Shown here one piece after another: positions 17,279 to 25,730 of a DNA stretch of 64,000 bases. Origin of the DNA: Coleofasciculus sp937127375 (GTDB lineage: Bacteria > Cyanobacteriota > Cyanobacteriia > Cyanobacteriales > Coleofasciculaceae). How positions within the stretch are numbered: position 1 is the stretch's first letter; the number at the start of each line of letters is the position of its first letter. The DNA is taken from the NCBI GenBank assembly GCA_040218875.1, contig JAVJQP010000163.1, one strand, 5' to 3'. The notes below the pieces were generated by a model. It ran no database searches and was not told where the DNA came from. It saw only the letters and a program-made list of their open reading frames with translations. The position numbers were made by a program, and so were the translations under genes.

Positions 17279-18265
17279 ATGAGTCCTTCTGTGAATCGGT
17301 CTACCGACTCACCCCAGTCTTCTGGTGAAAATCTACCAGAAGCATCCAGTGTGCAACCGCCACACTCAGCCCCACCCAATGGCAATTCTCAAAACGTGAC
17401 TAACTCATCTACTACAACGGATTCAACCGGGACAATGCCATCAGATGTCCAACGACAACAACCCATTCCTCCGCCCAGTGAACCCATGCAGTACCGAGCA
17501 ATCGGGCTGATTCGGGGAAAATATATGCCCTCTCAAGAGCAATTGACAAGGGGTACTCTACTGGCAGATGACGGTACCTTAATTGATGCCGTCTTACTAG
17601 GTCGGGTCATGAGTTTGGTGAAAAACCATCTCGATTTAGCTCTATCCCATCTTTGGGTCGTTTATCCTCGCACCAGACAACAAGACGGAAATTTGCACGT
17701 CCAAATTGTCGGTGTGTGGGAACCAGAAACACTCAATCAAGATCAAACGACGGCTTCAGAGTCAACCGACTCGCCACCGGAAGAGTCAACCTCTGAGCCA
17801 CAAACGTCTCCAGATCATCCTCAACCTGAACCAACCGAGCAATTACCAGAAGGTTATTTTTCAATTCGGGGTCAAGTCATTTACCAGTCGCGGGAGAATG
17901 AAGACGTTATTGTCAAAATCAAGCAGTCTCCCCGCAGAGAATCAGAGAAAACCAAATTTTTCAAGCTTCAGCTCAAGGGATTGCTTGGGGAAAAGGTGAT
18001 TAATCACTTTTGGGATTTGCACGTCAAACTGCATACCAATACCTTGATGATTGAGGAGGGAAATGATATTGGTATTGTTCATGCACCCAAAAGGCAATCA
18101 AATAAGTTTCGTCCACGCAAAGGGTCAAGACCGAAAAAGAGTTTTCCCCGTCGTGGTTCGGGCGAAGATCGTTCGACAACAGGAAAAAGAACCTCACCCA
18201 AGCGTTCAGAACCCTTATCCAAACCAGTTCAACGTAAGGACAAGCCAGGTAAAGATAATTCCTAA
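17279..18265 (+). CDS. Unknown protein: disordered N terminus, conserved core, basic RNA-binding-like tail
   Basis: I do not recognise a named family. The start at 17279 is preferred because AGGAGG lies five bases upstream; an in-frame TTG at 17183 is the other option. The first ~75 residues are rich in S, P, T, N and Q. A folded core (YRAIGLIRGKYMPSQEQLTR, then LLGRVMSLVKNHLDLALSHL and IVGVWEP) follows. After an acidic, proline-rich linker comes a second folded part (GYFSIRGQVIYQSRENEDVI to LWDLHVKLHT-like sequence). The last 60 residues are strongly basic (RPRKGSRPKKSFPRRGSG), as in nucleic-acid-binding proteins. A role in RNA binding is only a suggestion. Confidence 0.7.
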   Translation: MSPSVNRSTDSPQSSGENLPEASSVQPPHSAPPNGNSQNVTNSSTTTDSTGTMPSDVQRQQPIPPPSEPMQYRAIGLIRGKYMPSQEQLTRGTLLADDGTLIDAVLLGRVMSLVKNHLDLALSHLWVVYPRTRQQDGNLHVQIVGVWEPETLNQDQTTASESTDSPPEESTSEPQTSPDHPQPEPTEQLPEGYFSIRGQVIYQSRENEDVIVKIKQSPRRESEKTKFFKLQLKGLLGEKVINHFWDLHVKLHTNTLMIEEGNDIGIVHAPKRQSNKFRPRKGSRPKKSFPRRGSGEDRSTTGKRTSPKRSEPLSKPVQRKDKPGKDNS

Positions 18266-18460
18266 GCGGGATTCCTGATGAGGACGTGAGCTAGATTCCG
18301 CCGCCCATCCTGCGCTTCACCGATGAGGTAGAAGCAGTAGTTAGGGGCGGCTATGAGGAAGTGAAGTACCCCAACTTGCTTTGCTCTTATTTGTTTCGCG
18401 GTCACGTTAACAATAAAGTGTTAATATAACAAAGGACAAATGACAGATGACAGATGACTG

Positions 18461-18491
18461 CTAATCCCACGACCTCAAGTTGTGGGATTAG
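18461..18491. terminator. Hairpin between convergent genes
   Basis: CTAATCCCACGAC-ctcaa-GTTGTGGGATTAG, a 13-base-pair stem with one G-T pair, sits between the 3' ends of the + strand unknown gene and the - strand DUF39 gene. The placement fits a bidirectional stop, but there is no strong T-run, so it may equally be a dispersed hairpin repeat or an RNA 3'-end stabiliser. Confidence 0.5.
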
Positions 18492-18492
18492 T

Positions 18493-19692
18493 TTACTCTA
18501 TACTCAGTTGAGAACCCCAGCGATCCTGAGGCAGAAAGGAACGATCCATGGGAATTGATGCCACGGGTTCGGTGAGAGTAAACTCTCCCCGTTCAATCCA
18601 TTGCTTTAATTCCAAAGCAACTTGCCGTGAACGAAATACACTTGCCAAAGGTGCTGTCCGCACAGAGTTGCCGTCAATAGTAATGCGCCCCTGTTTTAGC
18701 TGGGCGTAACTGACTAATCCGAAGGTGGGACGAACGCGACGGGGAATCGAGAAATCAACCACTGGGGCGACAATATCCTGATCCGACACAGCACAATGCT
18801 GAACCACCTCTTCACTCAAGACAGGTAAAGGCACACCAACGCCCAACATCAGAGACGGACCATAATTTTTAAAGTAGCAACCCCGTACCCACTTGGGATT
18901 CATCTGCTTGGCATCTCCAATTAACGCCAATGTAGCGGCTGGACCAATGGGGGTGTGATTGGGTAGGCGTTTCTGGAGGGGAAAATGTTGAGTCCCTTCC
19001 CAAGCGATATAACCAATACCCCCACCCAAGAAAATTTGCGTACCAATCCCAATCAGCTTGAGTTCGGGATCATTGAGTAGCGGGGAAATTGCTCCCGGAT
19101 TGGAGTAGACTGCATTCCCTAATCTGGGCTGGAGCGGACCAAGATAAGTGTACAAGAGGCGATCGCCCCCATTGACGCCGACGATAAAATTCTGATAAAG
19201 ATTGCGCGGATTGTAGAGATAGAACTGGTTAATCGTTTCGCGAGTAATTGTCGTATCACAAGAGGCTCTAGGATAACAGTCAGTCATCTGTCCAATCGCT
19301 CGTAACTGCACGGGTTTACCGGCAATCAAGTCTTCAATCACATGAGAACCACCTCGTTCTCTCGATTCCTCAATCTCCGGTAGATCCCCCATATCCGTAG
19401 AGTCCACCACTTGAGTCGCGCCTAAATACAAATCCACCGCACCAAAGCCAGCATAAGCAGGTACACCATCTAACCAACATTTACGAATCTTAATCGGGGG
19501 GTCGGTGTGACCTAAATTAATAATCGCGCCCGAGGACTCCATGGGTTCAAATGTACCTGTGGTAATCACATCGACGTTCTTAGCCGCCTGCGTAACACCG
19601 ATATCGGCGACTCGCGCTTTTAATTCCTCGACCGTCCAGACGACTGCACGCCGATGGTAAATTTTGTCATTGATGTCAGCTAGGGTTCGCAC
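18493..19692 (-). CDS. DUF39 homocysteine-biosynthesis family protein
   Basis: A 399-residue protein matching the DUF39/HcyBio family (Pfam PF01837). Recognisable segments are the start TLADINDKIYHRRAVVWTVE, DVITTGTFEPMESSGAIINL, IKIRKCWLDGVPAYAGFGAV and YPRASCDTTITRETINQFYL, with conserved cysteines in the last two. In methanogens a DUF39-CBS protein with a ferredoxin-like partner takes part in making homocysteine from aspartate semialdehyde and sulfide (established for Methanosarcina). This copy has no CBS or ferredoxin domain and no visible partner nearby, so its electron or sulfur donor is unknown. Confidence 0.85.
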   Translation of the reverse strand: MRTLADINDKIYHRRAVVWTVEELKARVADIGVTQAAKNVDVITTGTFEPMESSGAIINLGHTDPPIKIRKCWLDGVPAYAGFGAVDLYLGATQVVDSTDMGDLPEIEESRERGGSHVIEDLIAGKPVQLRAIGQMTDCYPRASCDTTITRETINQFYLYNPRNLYQNFIVGVNGGDRLLYTYLGPLQPRLGNAVYSNPGAISPLLNDPELKLIGIGTQIFLGGGIGYIAWEGTQHFPLQKRLPNHTPIGPAATLALIGDAKQMNPKWVRGCYFKNYGPSLMLGVGVPLPVLSEEVVQHCAVSDQDIVAPVVDFSIPRRVRPTFGLVSYAQLKQGRITIDGNSVRTAPLASVFRSRQVALELKQWIERGEFTLTEPVASIPMDRSFLPQDRWGSQLSIE

Positions 19693-19746
19693 GATAAAAA
19701 GTTGTTATTCGTCATTGGTCATGGTTCATTGTTGATTGTTCATGGT

Positions 19747-20907
19747 TCATTGGTAATCCGCTTCCCTAGCTTCCCCAGCTTCCCCAGCTCCCCCAGCTCC
19801 CCCATGTTCCTCATCCCTTACCATATCAGCAGTGGGAGAGACAGCAAACGTTGTTGCTACAGGTTGAGTATCTTTGTGACTCGGATGACGCCATTCGTCA
19901 AGAATATCGTGGACGAGAACCTCCTTGAGCCAAACGTGAGCCACTACTGTTAGGGGAAGGGCTAACAATAACCCTAAAAATCCAAAGAAGGTGACGAAAA
20001 ATAACTGGGCGAGCAATGTTATAGCGGGTAGCAGGGATACCTGTTGCGCCATGACTAAAGGTGTGAGTAAATTACTTTCAACCTGCTGAATCACAATATA
20101 TAGAATTAATACAGCAATGGCTTTCCAAGGCGAATCTAGCAGCGCGATCGCAATGGGTGGGATCACACTTACGACGGGTCCAAGATTGGGAATAAATGTT
20201 AAAATCCCCGCTAACGTGGCTTGTGCCAGCGCCAGGGGAATTCCCAACAGCAGTAAGCCGAAAAAACTTAACAACGAAATGACTGCCATATTAAATAGAA
20301 TACCGGCTAGCCATCCTCGTAACGATTCATTACACCGCTGCAAAATTTCATCAACTCGACGCCGATAGAATGACGGAAAAAGGCGAACAAAGCTTTTTCG
20401 GTAAGGGTGAGGATCGGCAAGGAGCATCAGTGTTAATACTAGAACAAGCAAACTATTCAGGAGGACACCCAAAGCATTATTGAAAAACGTGAATCCGCCC
20501 CCTAATAACCGATTGATCAAGGGAGGAAGCTGTTGCAGTAACTGATTAATATCTGGGATGTACTGATCGAGCAATTCCGATGAAATATCTGCTTCTAATG
20601 CTTCTACCCACTCGATTAACTGTTCAATACCCAGGGAAACCAACTCAACCAGTTGTAAGAATTGCTCGGCAAAAGGAGGTACAATTATGAAGTAAAATCC
20701 AACCAAAACACATAGTAGCAGAAAAAGCGACAGCAGAACCGAAACAAATCGCTGCATTCCAGAACGCTGGAATCGTTCTACCAGAATATTCAAGGCATTG
20801 AATATCACAATTGCGGCAAATATAAGCATGAGGATCTGCCGAATTTGCCACAAAATAAAGAGTGAAATAATAAAGACAATTATGCCAATCCATTTACCCA
20901 GACTCAC
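19747..20907 (-). CDS. AI-2E family transporter
   Basis: A 386-residue membrane protein of the AI-2E/YdiK/PerM family. Hydrophobic segments lie at about residues 8-40, 62-90, then, after a helical amphipathic loop (EALEADISSELLDQYIPDIN), from 140 to 335. The conserved features are GFTFFNNALGVLLNSLLVLV and FIPNLGPVVSVIPPIAIALL. The C-terminal cytoplasmic tail contains EWRHPSHKDT and ends in low-complexity residues (GGAGGAGEAGEAREA) coded by a pyrimidine minisatellite, so the natural stop may once have been earlier. Members have been linked to AI-2 export or Na+/H+ antiport; the substrate here is unknown. Confidence 0.88.
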   Translation of the reverse strand: MSLGKWIGIIVFIISLFILWQIRQILMLIFAAIVIFNALNILVERFQRSGMQRFVSVLLSLFLLLCVLVGFYFIIVPPFAEQFLQLVELVSLGIEQLIEWVEALEADISSELLDQYIPDINQLLQQLPPLINRLLGGGFTFFNNALGVLLNSLLVLVLTLMLLADPHPYRKSFVRLFPSFYRRRVDEILQRCNESLRGWLAGILFNMAVISLLSFFGLLLLGIPLALAQATLAGILTFIPNLGPVVSVIPPIAIALLDSPWKAIAVLILYIVIQQVESNLLTPLVMAQQVSLLPAITLLAQLFFVTFFGFLGLLLALPLTVVAHVWLKEVLVHDILDEWRHPSHKDTQPVATTFAVSPTADMVRDEEHGGAGGAGEAGEAREADYQ

Positions 20908-21273
20908 TGCCCAGCCTCCAAGCTACTCTAATTTAATCATGCTTGAAAATGGGAAAGCCAAGTACCTGGACACAAATTTTAAATTTTCTTATCTGAGTTA
21001 AGAATTGTAAAAATTCACCAGTCTCTTGTTCCTGTTACCTGTTCCCCTTTTCCTGTTACCTGTTTCCTTGTCCTCACGCTTAACTTTAATTGTGTCCGAC
21101 TCCCTATTGGCTATTAATTTATGTCAAACCCGCCCTTATCTGCCCCATTTTCCCTGATCGAACTAATCTACCTGATCTACCGCTTCTCCCTTATCATCAA
21201 TACAGACTGAAACAAAAAACAACTTTTGCCATGATGCACTAGAACACAACTTCTATAGTGTAATGTAATACAA
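20908..21273. other. Divergent intergenic region
   Basis: Lies between the divergent AI-2E gene and the 111-residue gene, so it should carry both promoters. I see a polypyrimidine array of the gttacctgttcc type (about 21025-21070) and a half-copy of the P2 end (caaacccgccctt near 21124), but no promoter that I can name with confidence. Confidence 0.45.
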
Positions 21274-21609
21274 ATGTCTGTAAAGTACTTTTTTCTATCC
21301 GACGGCTGGACTGTGGGACGAGTGTGGGAGTTTGGAGGGCTTTGGAATGTCAATGCTTGGCGACGGGAACCCGAAATCATCCGCCTCAACCTTTGCATCT
21401 TGGAACAGGGGGAAAAGTTATGGCTATATCGGGTTGAGGATGCGGTACTGATGGTAGAAGTTAAACCGACACCGAATGCCTCACCCCAATCCGCAAAAAC
21501 TATTGGTCAAGTTGTCCTCAAACGCTTGATGAGTGCAGAACAAGTGGTTGAGCGATTGACCACAGCGCCGAGTGTTTTGAATCTCTCCTCGGAAACGGGC
21601 GATGGATGA
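21274..21609 (+). CDS. Small conserved-looking protein upstream of psbB
   Basis: A 111-residue protein that I cannot assign to a named family. The N terminus MSVKYFFLSDGWTVGRVWEF is followed by WRREPEIIRLNLCILEQGEK and a strand-rich segment LWLYRVEDAVLMVEVKP, then a helical C-terminal part (GQVVLKRLMSAEQVVERL). It reads as a small alpha-beta protein with no signal peptide or membrane segment. It lies 248 bases upstream of psbB in the same direction, but a dispersed palindrome lies between them, so co-transcription is uncertain. Confidence 0.6.
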   Translation: MSVKYFFLSDGWTVGRVWEFGGLWNVNAWRREPEIIRLNLCILEQGEKLWLYRVEDAVLMVEVKPTPNASPQSAKTIGQVVLKRLMSAEQVVERLTTAPSVLNLSSETGDG

Positions 21610-21620
21610 TGAGGGAGGTT

Positions 21621-21646
21621 TAGAGACGTGCCATGGCGCGTCTCTA
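21621..21646. repeat. 26-bp palindrome (family P3), upstream of psbB
   Basis: TAGAGACGTGCCATGGCGCG, then TCTCTA; self-complementary apart from one G-T pair. The same sequence occurs at 23397-23422, so the two copies bracket psbB. It resembles P1 in its outer AGAGACG arms but has a different centre. Confidence 0.85.
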
Positions 21647-21857
21647 CCGTCTCAAAACGTCCCCTGTGCTTGCAATCGTTTCTAACAAAAGTTACACTTC
21701 TTTAAAGTTAGACTGACCTGTCTAGCTGTTTGGAACATAGAGGATAACCGGAAAAGGTCATCCGTTCAGACTTCTAGGCGGGTAAGATCAATTTCTAATA
21801 TCTTGATTCAAAAGAAGCGTCAAAGTAGAAACTCTATCTCTAGGAGGAGCGTAGTCG

Positions 21858-23387
21858 ATGGGACTACCGTGGTATCGAGTACATACAGTCGTCCTGAATG
21901 ATCCAGGGCGTCTTATTTCTGTGCATTTGATGCACACTGCCCTTGTGGCAGGCTGGGCTGGTTCGATGGCTCTATACGAACTAGCCACATTTGATCCGAG
22001 TGATCCAGTCCTCAACCCCATGTGGCGTCAAGGGATGTTCGTGATGCCGTTCATGGCGCGTTTAGGGGTAACAGAATCCTGGCGGGGTTGGAGTATTAGT
22101 GGAGAAACAGCGACAGATGTCGGCTTTTGGTCATTTGAAGGCGTCGCCGCTGCTCACATTGTTCTGGCAGGTCTGTTGTTCTTAGCCGCCTGCTGGCATT
22201 GGGTTTACTGGGATTTAGAACTGTTTAGAGATCCTCGCACGGGTGAACCGGCGCTGGATTTGCCAAAAATGTTTGGCATTCACCTGTTCTTGTCGGGTCT
22301 TCTCTGCTTTGGCTTTGGTGCGTTTCACCAGACTGGGCTGTTTGGTCCGGGAATGTGGGTGTCTGATCCCTATGGTCTAACAGGTAGTGTTCAACCTGTA
22401 GCCCCAGCCTGGGGACCAGAAGGATTTAACCCCTTTAACCCAGGCGGTATCGTTGCTCATCATATCGCGGCGGGTATTGTCGGAATTATTGCTGGGTTAT
22501 TTCACTTGACGGTTCGACCCCCAGAGCGGCTGTTTAAAGCGCTGCGGATGGGGAATATCGAAACAGTACTCTCTAGCAGTATTGCCGCTGTATTCTTTGC
22601 GGCGTTCGTCGTGGCGGGTACAATGTGGTATGGTTCTGCGGCTACGCCGATTGAACTGTTTGGTCCAACCCGGTACCAATGGGATCAAGGCTATTTCCAT
22701 GAAGAAATTGATCGCCGTGTGGAAATGGCAATGGCAGACGGAGCTAGCCCCTCAGAGGCGTGGAATCAGATTCCGGAGAAGCTGGCGTTCTACGACTATA
22801 TCGGCAACTCTCCGGCTAAGGGCGGTTTGTTCCGCACCGGTTCTATGGACAAGGGTGATGGTATTGCTGAAGCTTGGTTAGGTCATCCAGTATTTACTGA
22901 TGGCGAAGGTCGGGAATTGACGGTGCGCCGTATGCCGAACTTCTTTGAAACCTTCCCGGTTGTCTTGACTGATGCCAATGGTGTCGTTCGGGCGGACATC
23001 CCTTTCCGACGGGCTGAATCGAAATATAGCTTTGAGCAAACTGGTGTTACAGCGACATTCTACGGTGGTCTTTTGGATGGTCAAACCATTGAAGAACCCG
23101 CTGTTGTTAAGCAGTATGCCCGTAAAGCTCAACTGGGTGAACCGTTTGAATTTGATCGGGAAACCTTAAACTCCGACGGGGTATTCCGTACCAGTCCACG
23201 GGGTTGGTTCACCTTCGGTCATGCGGTATTTGCTCTGTTGTTCTTCTTTGGTCATATCTGGCATGGTTCCCGGACTCTGTTCCGAGATGTATTTGCTGGG
23301 GTTGATGCTGACCTAGAGGAACAAGTCGAATTCGGTCTGTTCCAGAAAGTGGGTGATAAAACCACTCGGAAAAAAGAAGCGGTCTAA
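21858..23387 (+). CDS. psbB: Photosystem II CP47 core antenna protein
   Basis: The 509-residue chlorophyll-binding inner antenna of photosystem II in the thylakoid membrane, passing excitation energy to the D1/D2 reaction centre. The start MGLPWYRVHTVVLNDPGRL and the internal sequence are typical, with six membrane helices bearing paired histidines (HLMHTALVAGWAGSMALYEL; AAHIVLAGLLFLAACWHWVY; GIVAHHIAAGIVGIIAGLFH; TFGHAVFALLFFFGHIWHGS) and a large lumenal loop at about residues 260-450. AGGAGG lies about 10 bases before the ATG. The usual cyanobacterial partner psbT follows. Confidence 0.99.
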   Translation: MGLPWYRVHTVVLNDPGRLISVHLMHTALVAGWAGSMALYELATFDPSDPVLNPMWRQGMFVMPFMARLGVTESWRGWSISGETATDVGFWSFEGVAAAHIVLAGLLFLAACWHWVYWDLELFRDPRTGEPALDLPKMFGIHLFLSGLLCFGFGAFHQTGLFGPGMWVSDPYGLTGSVQPVAPAWGPEGFNPFNPGGIVAHHIAAGIVGIIAGLFHLTVRPPERLFKALRMGNIETVLSSSIAAVFFAAFVVAGTMWYGSAATPIELFGPTRYQWDQGYFHEEIDRRVEMAMADGASPSEAWNQIPEKLAFYDYIGNSPAKGGLFRTGSMDKGDGIAEAWLGHPVFTDGEGRELTVRRMPNFFETFPVVLTDANGVVRADIPFRRAESKYSFEQTGVTATFYGGLLDGQTIEEPAVVKQYARKAQLGEPFEFDRETLNSDGVFRTSPRGWFTFGHAVFALLFFFGHIWHGSRTLFRDVFAGVDADLEEQVEFGLFQKVGDKTTRKKEAV

Positions 23388-23396
23388 ATATTGCAC

Positions 23397-23422
23397 TAGA
23401 GACGTGCCATGGCGCGTCTCTA
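23397..23422. repeat. 26-bp palindrome (family P3), between psbB and psbT
   Basis: Identical to the copy at 21621-21646. Its position 10 bases after the psbB stop means that it would form a hairpin in a psbB-psbT transcript. Confidence 0.85.
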
Positions 23423-23543
23423 CCATAATCATGGAGGGCAAAAGGGCAAAAGAAAAATTAATTTTTCTTTTGCCTGTTTCGCTATTGTGGTTGACTGAGC
23501 AAGGTAAACTGGTAGTACAGCAGATAATTGGGTAAGTTGTGAC

Positions 23544-23639
23544 ATGGAAAGCCTCATTTATATCTTTGTTTTGATTGGCGCTCTAGGCGTTCTGTTTTTT
23601 GCGATCGCGTTCCGGGAACCACCTCGGATTGAAAAGTAG
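23544..23639 (+). CDS. psbT: Photosystem II protein T
   Basis: A 31-residue single-helix subunit, MESLIYIFVLIGALGVLFFA followed by IAFREPPRIEK, the characteristic PsbT sequence. It sits at the photosystem II dimer interface and helps stabilise or repair the dimer. It follows psbB by about 156 bases, the standard cyanobacterial order. One HIP1 octamer (GCGATCGC) lies inside the coding sequence. Confidence 0.97.
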   Translation: MESLIYIFVLIGALGVLFFAIAFREPPRIEK

Positions 23640-23646
23640 ATCCCTG

Positions 23647-23676
23647 TGGCGCTGTCTTCTCTCCTGGAGAGCGCCA
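23647..23676 (+). terminator. Possible terminator hairpin after psbT
   Basis: TGGCGCT and AGCGCCA form a 7-base-pair stem seven bases after the psbT stop, and an inner CTCTCC-t-GGAGAG gives an alternative fold. No clear T-run follows, so this is a weak call. Confidence 0.4.
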
Positions 23677-23851
23677 TCGTCTCCCTGATGATTATGATTG
23701 ATCGTGAATTTGATCAGCTCTCTAGGATACCCTGAGCCTACAGGAGTCTATCTGATTACTTTTGCCGACAGGGATTCGAGCAGGAGGACATTAGATAGAC
23801 TCGTATCGGCTCAATTTTCTGTATTTAACCAGTCGGAAAAGACTTGCTATT

Positions 23852-24424
23852 ATGCGATGCCCCTATTGTCAGCACACCGACAGCCGCGTTTTGGAGTCTC
23901 GTTCAACAGAAGCAGGACAAAGTGTTCGGCGTCGTCGGGAGTGTTTGCTTTGTAAACATCGCTTCACGACTTATGAACGGATTGAATTTGTGCCGATTAC
24001 TGTCCTGAAGCGGGATGGTAAGCGAGAATCCTTTGACCGTTCTAAGTTATTACGGGGAATGGTGCGGGCTTGTGAGAAAACAGAAGTTTCCCAACGACGC
24101 CTAGAAGCGATAGTCGATGAGATTGAAGCTGAAGTTCAGCAGCACTATGGGCGGGATGTCACCAGTGATGAAGTGGGTGAGTTAGTCTTGCGCTACCTAC
24201 GACACGAGAGTGAAGTAGCGTATGTCCGGTTTGCCTCAGTTTATCGAAAGTTTCAGGGCATTCGCGATTTTATCGAAACCCTAGAGCATCTCAGAAATAA
24301 TGCTGAACGAGATAACCCAGAAATATCGCCTATACCACCCGCTATTCCAAGTGAGTCGGATGATTCAGAGACATCAGCTAACTTAGTCACTCCTGCGTCA
24401 GAGGAACAACAGCTTTTACGATAA
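23852..24424 (+). CDS. nrdR: Transcriptional repressor NrdR
   Basis: ATP/dATP-sensing repressor of ribonucleotide reductase genes. The N-terminal zinc ribbon is MRCPYCQHTDSRVLESRS with a second cysteine pair in ECLLCKHRFTTYERIEF. The ATP-cone domain follows (VLKRDGKRESFDRSKLLRGM to SVYRKFQGIRDFI, about residues 49-138). Typical NrdR is about 150 residues; this one is 190 because of a polar, proline- and acid-rich C-terminal tail (about 150-190) that looks disordered. I do not see an adjacent nrd gene, so regulation is in trans. Confidence 0.95.
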   Translation: MRCPYCQHTDSRVLESRSTEAGQSVRRRRECLLCKHRFTTYERIEFVPITVLKRDGKRESFDRSKLLRGMVRACEKTEVSQRRLEAIVDEIEAEVQQHYGRDVTSDEVGELVLRYLRHESEVAYVRFASVYRKFQGIRDFIETLEHLRNNAERDNPEISPIPPAIPSESDDSETSANLVTPASEEQQLLR

Positions 24425-24683
24425 GAGGGGCTAAACCCTGATCAGGTAACGGTTTTATCATTACCATGATTCAGTATAGCTGATTTTTATGAAATTTTGT
24501 ATACTTCTCGATCTCAACAGGGCGATCCAGATTGAGTTATAATTACCTGTCTGGACTTTATTAAATATTTTAAAATAAGGTTGAGACAAAGCAATGTAGG
24601 TGTAGGTGGCACAATACCGACGTGCGAGTACATCGACAGGAGGCATAGTCATTACGGAGATTAAACAAGGAAACACAACGCAC

Positions 24684-25655
24684 ATGCTCAGTCAGAACAC
24701 AAATACAATAGATATTGGCTTCACTCACGACGATTTTGCCGCCCTCCTCGACAAGTATGATTATCACTTTAGCCCTGGTGATATTGTCGCAGGTACAGTA
24801 TTCAGTCTGGAGCCAAGAGGCGCTCTGATTGACATTGGTGCTAAAACCGCCGCTTATATTCCCATACAGGAGATGTCAATTAATCGGGTTGACGCTCCCG
24901 AAGAAGTATTGCAGTCAAATGAAACGCGAGAATTTTTCATCTTGACTGACGAGAATGAAGATGGACAACTCACCCTTTCCATTCGGCGTATTGAGTATAT
25001 GCGGGCTTGGGAGCGGGTGCGCCAGCTTCAAACTGAAGATGCGACCGTTCGTTCTTTGGTTTTTGCCACAAACCGAGGTGGGGCGTTGGTTCGCATTGAA
25101 GGGCTACGGGGTTTTATTCCCGGTTCCCACATTAGCACTCGCAAACCGAAAGAAGATTTAGTCGGCGAAGAACTGCCACTAAAATTTTTAGAGGTAGACG
25201 AAGACCGAAACCGTCTGGTTCTCTCTCACCGTCGCGCTTTGGTTGAGCGCAAGATGAACCGCTTAGAAGTCGGTGAAGTGGTCGTTGGTTCGGTACGGGG
25301 TATTAAGCCTTACGGTGCGTTCATTGATATTGGTGGTGTGAGCGGATTGCTACACATTTCAGAAATTTCTCATGATCATATTGACACGCCTCATAGTGTG
25401 TTTAATGTCAATGATGAATTGAAAGTGATGATCATTGACTTGGATGCCGAACGCGGTCGGATTTCGCTGTCAACGAAACAGTTGGAACCTGAACCGGGAG
25501 ATATGATCAACAATCGGGATCAAGTCTACGATAAGGCAGAAGAAATGGCTCAGAAATATCGGGAGAAGATGCGGGCACAACAGGAAGGCGTTAATCCTGA
25601 ATCTTCAGAAGAGGGGATTGAAGAAGAAGAGTTTGTGTCAGCGACGGAAGAGTAA
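24684..25655 (+). CDS. rpsA: 30S ribosomal protein S1, cyanobacterial three-domain type
   Basis: A 323-residue S1 protein that helps mRNA bind the 30S subunit. Three S1/OB domains are visible: SPGDIVAGTVFSLEPRGALI (about 30-100), a middle domain ending in ISTRKPKEDLVGEELPLKFL, and the canonical EVVVGSVRGIKPYGAFIDIG to RISLSTKQLE domain (about 195-265). The C-terminal tail is acidic (SSEEGIEEEEFVSATEE). The start at 24684 gives MLSQNTNTIDIGFTHDDFAA, the usual cyanobacterial N terminus; an in-frame upstream start at 24606 would extend it with unrelated sequence. A strong terminator follows. Confidence 0.95.
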   Translation: MLSQNTNTIDIGFTHDDFAALLDKYDYHFSPGDIVAGTVFSLEPRGALIDIGAKTAAYIPIQEMSINRVDAPEEVLQSNETREFFILTDENEDGQLTLSIRRIEYMRAWERVRQLQTEDATVRSLVFATNRGGALVRIEGLRGFIPGSHISTRKPKEDLVGEELPLKFLEVDEDRNRLVLSHRRALVERKMNRLEVGEVVVGSVRGIKPYGAFIDIGGVSGLLHISEISHDHIDTPHSVFNVNDELKVMIIDLDAERGRISLSTKQLEPEPGDMINNRDQVYDKAEEMAQKYREKMRAQQEGVNPESSEEGIEEEEFVSATEE

Positions 25656-25705
25656 TTCTGGCGTCAGGGCAGGTTTATCTATCCAATAATTTTTGGGGTT
25701 TGAAC

Positions 25706-25730
25706 AGAGGGTAAATCCCTCTTTTTTTTT
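25706..25730 (+). terminator. Rho-independent terminator of rpsA
   Basis: AGAGGG-taaat-CCCTCT followed by a run of nine T. It ends at the 3' end of the convergent glycosyltransferase gene, overlapping its stop codon. Confidence 0.85.

Noticed and set aside
24425..24683. Riboswitch or leader peptide upstream of rpsA
   Set aside because: A 258-base leader exists but I could not see a conserved fold or motif.
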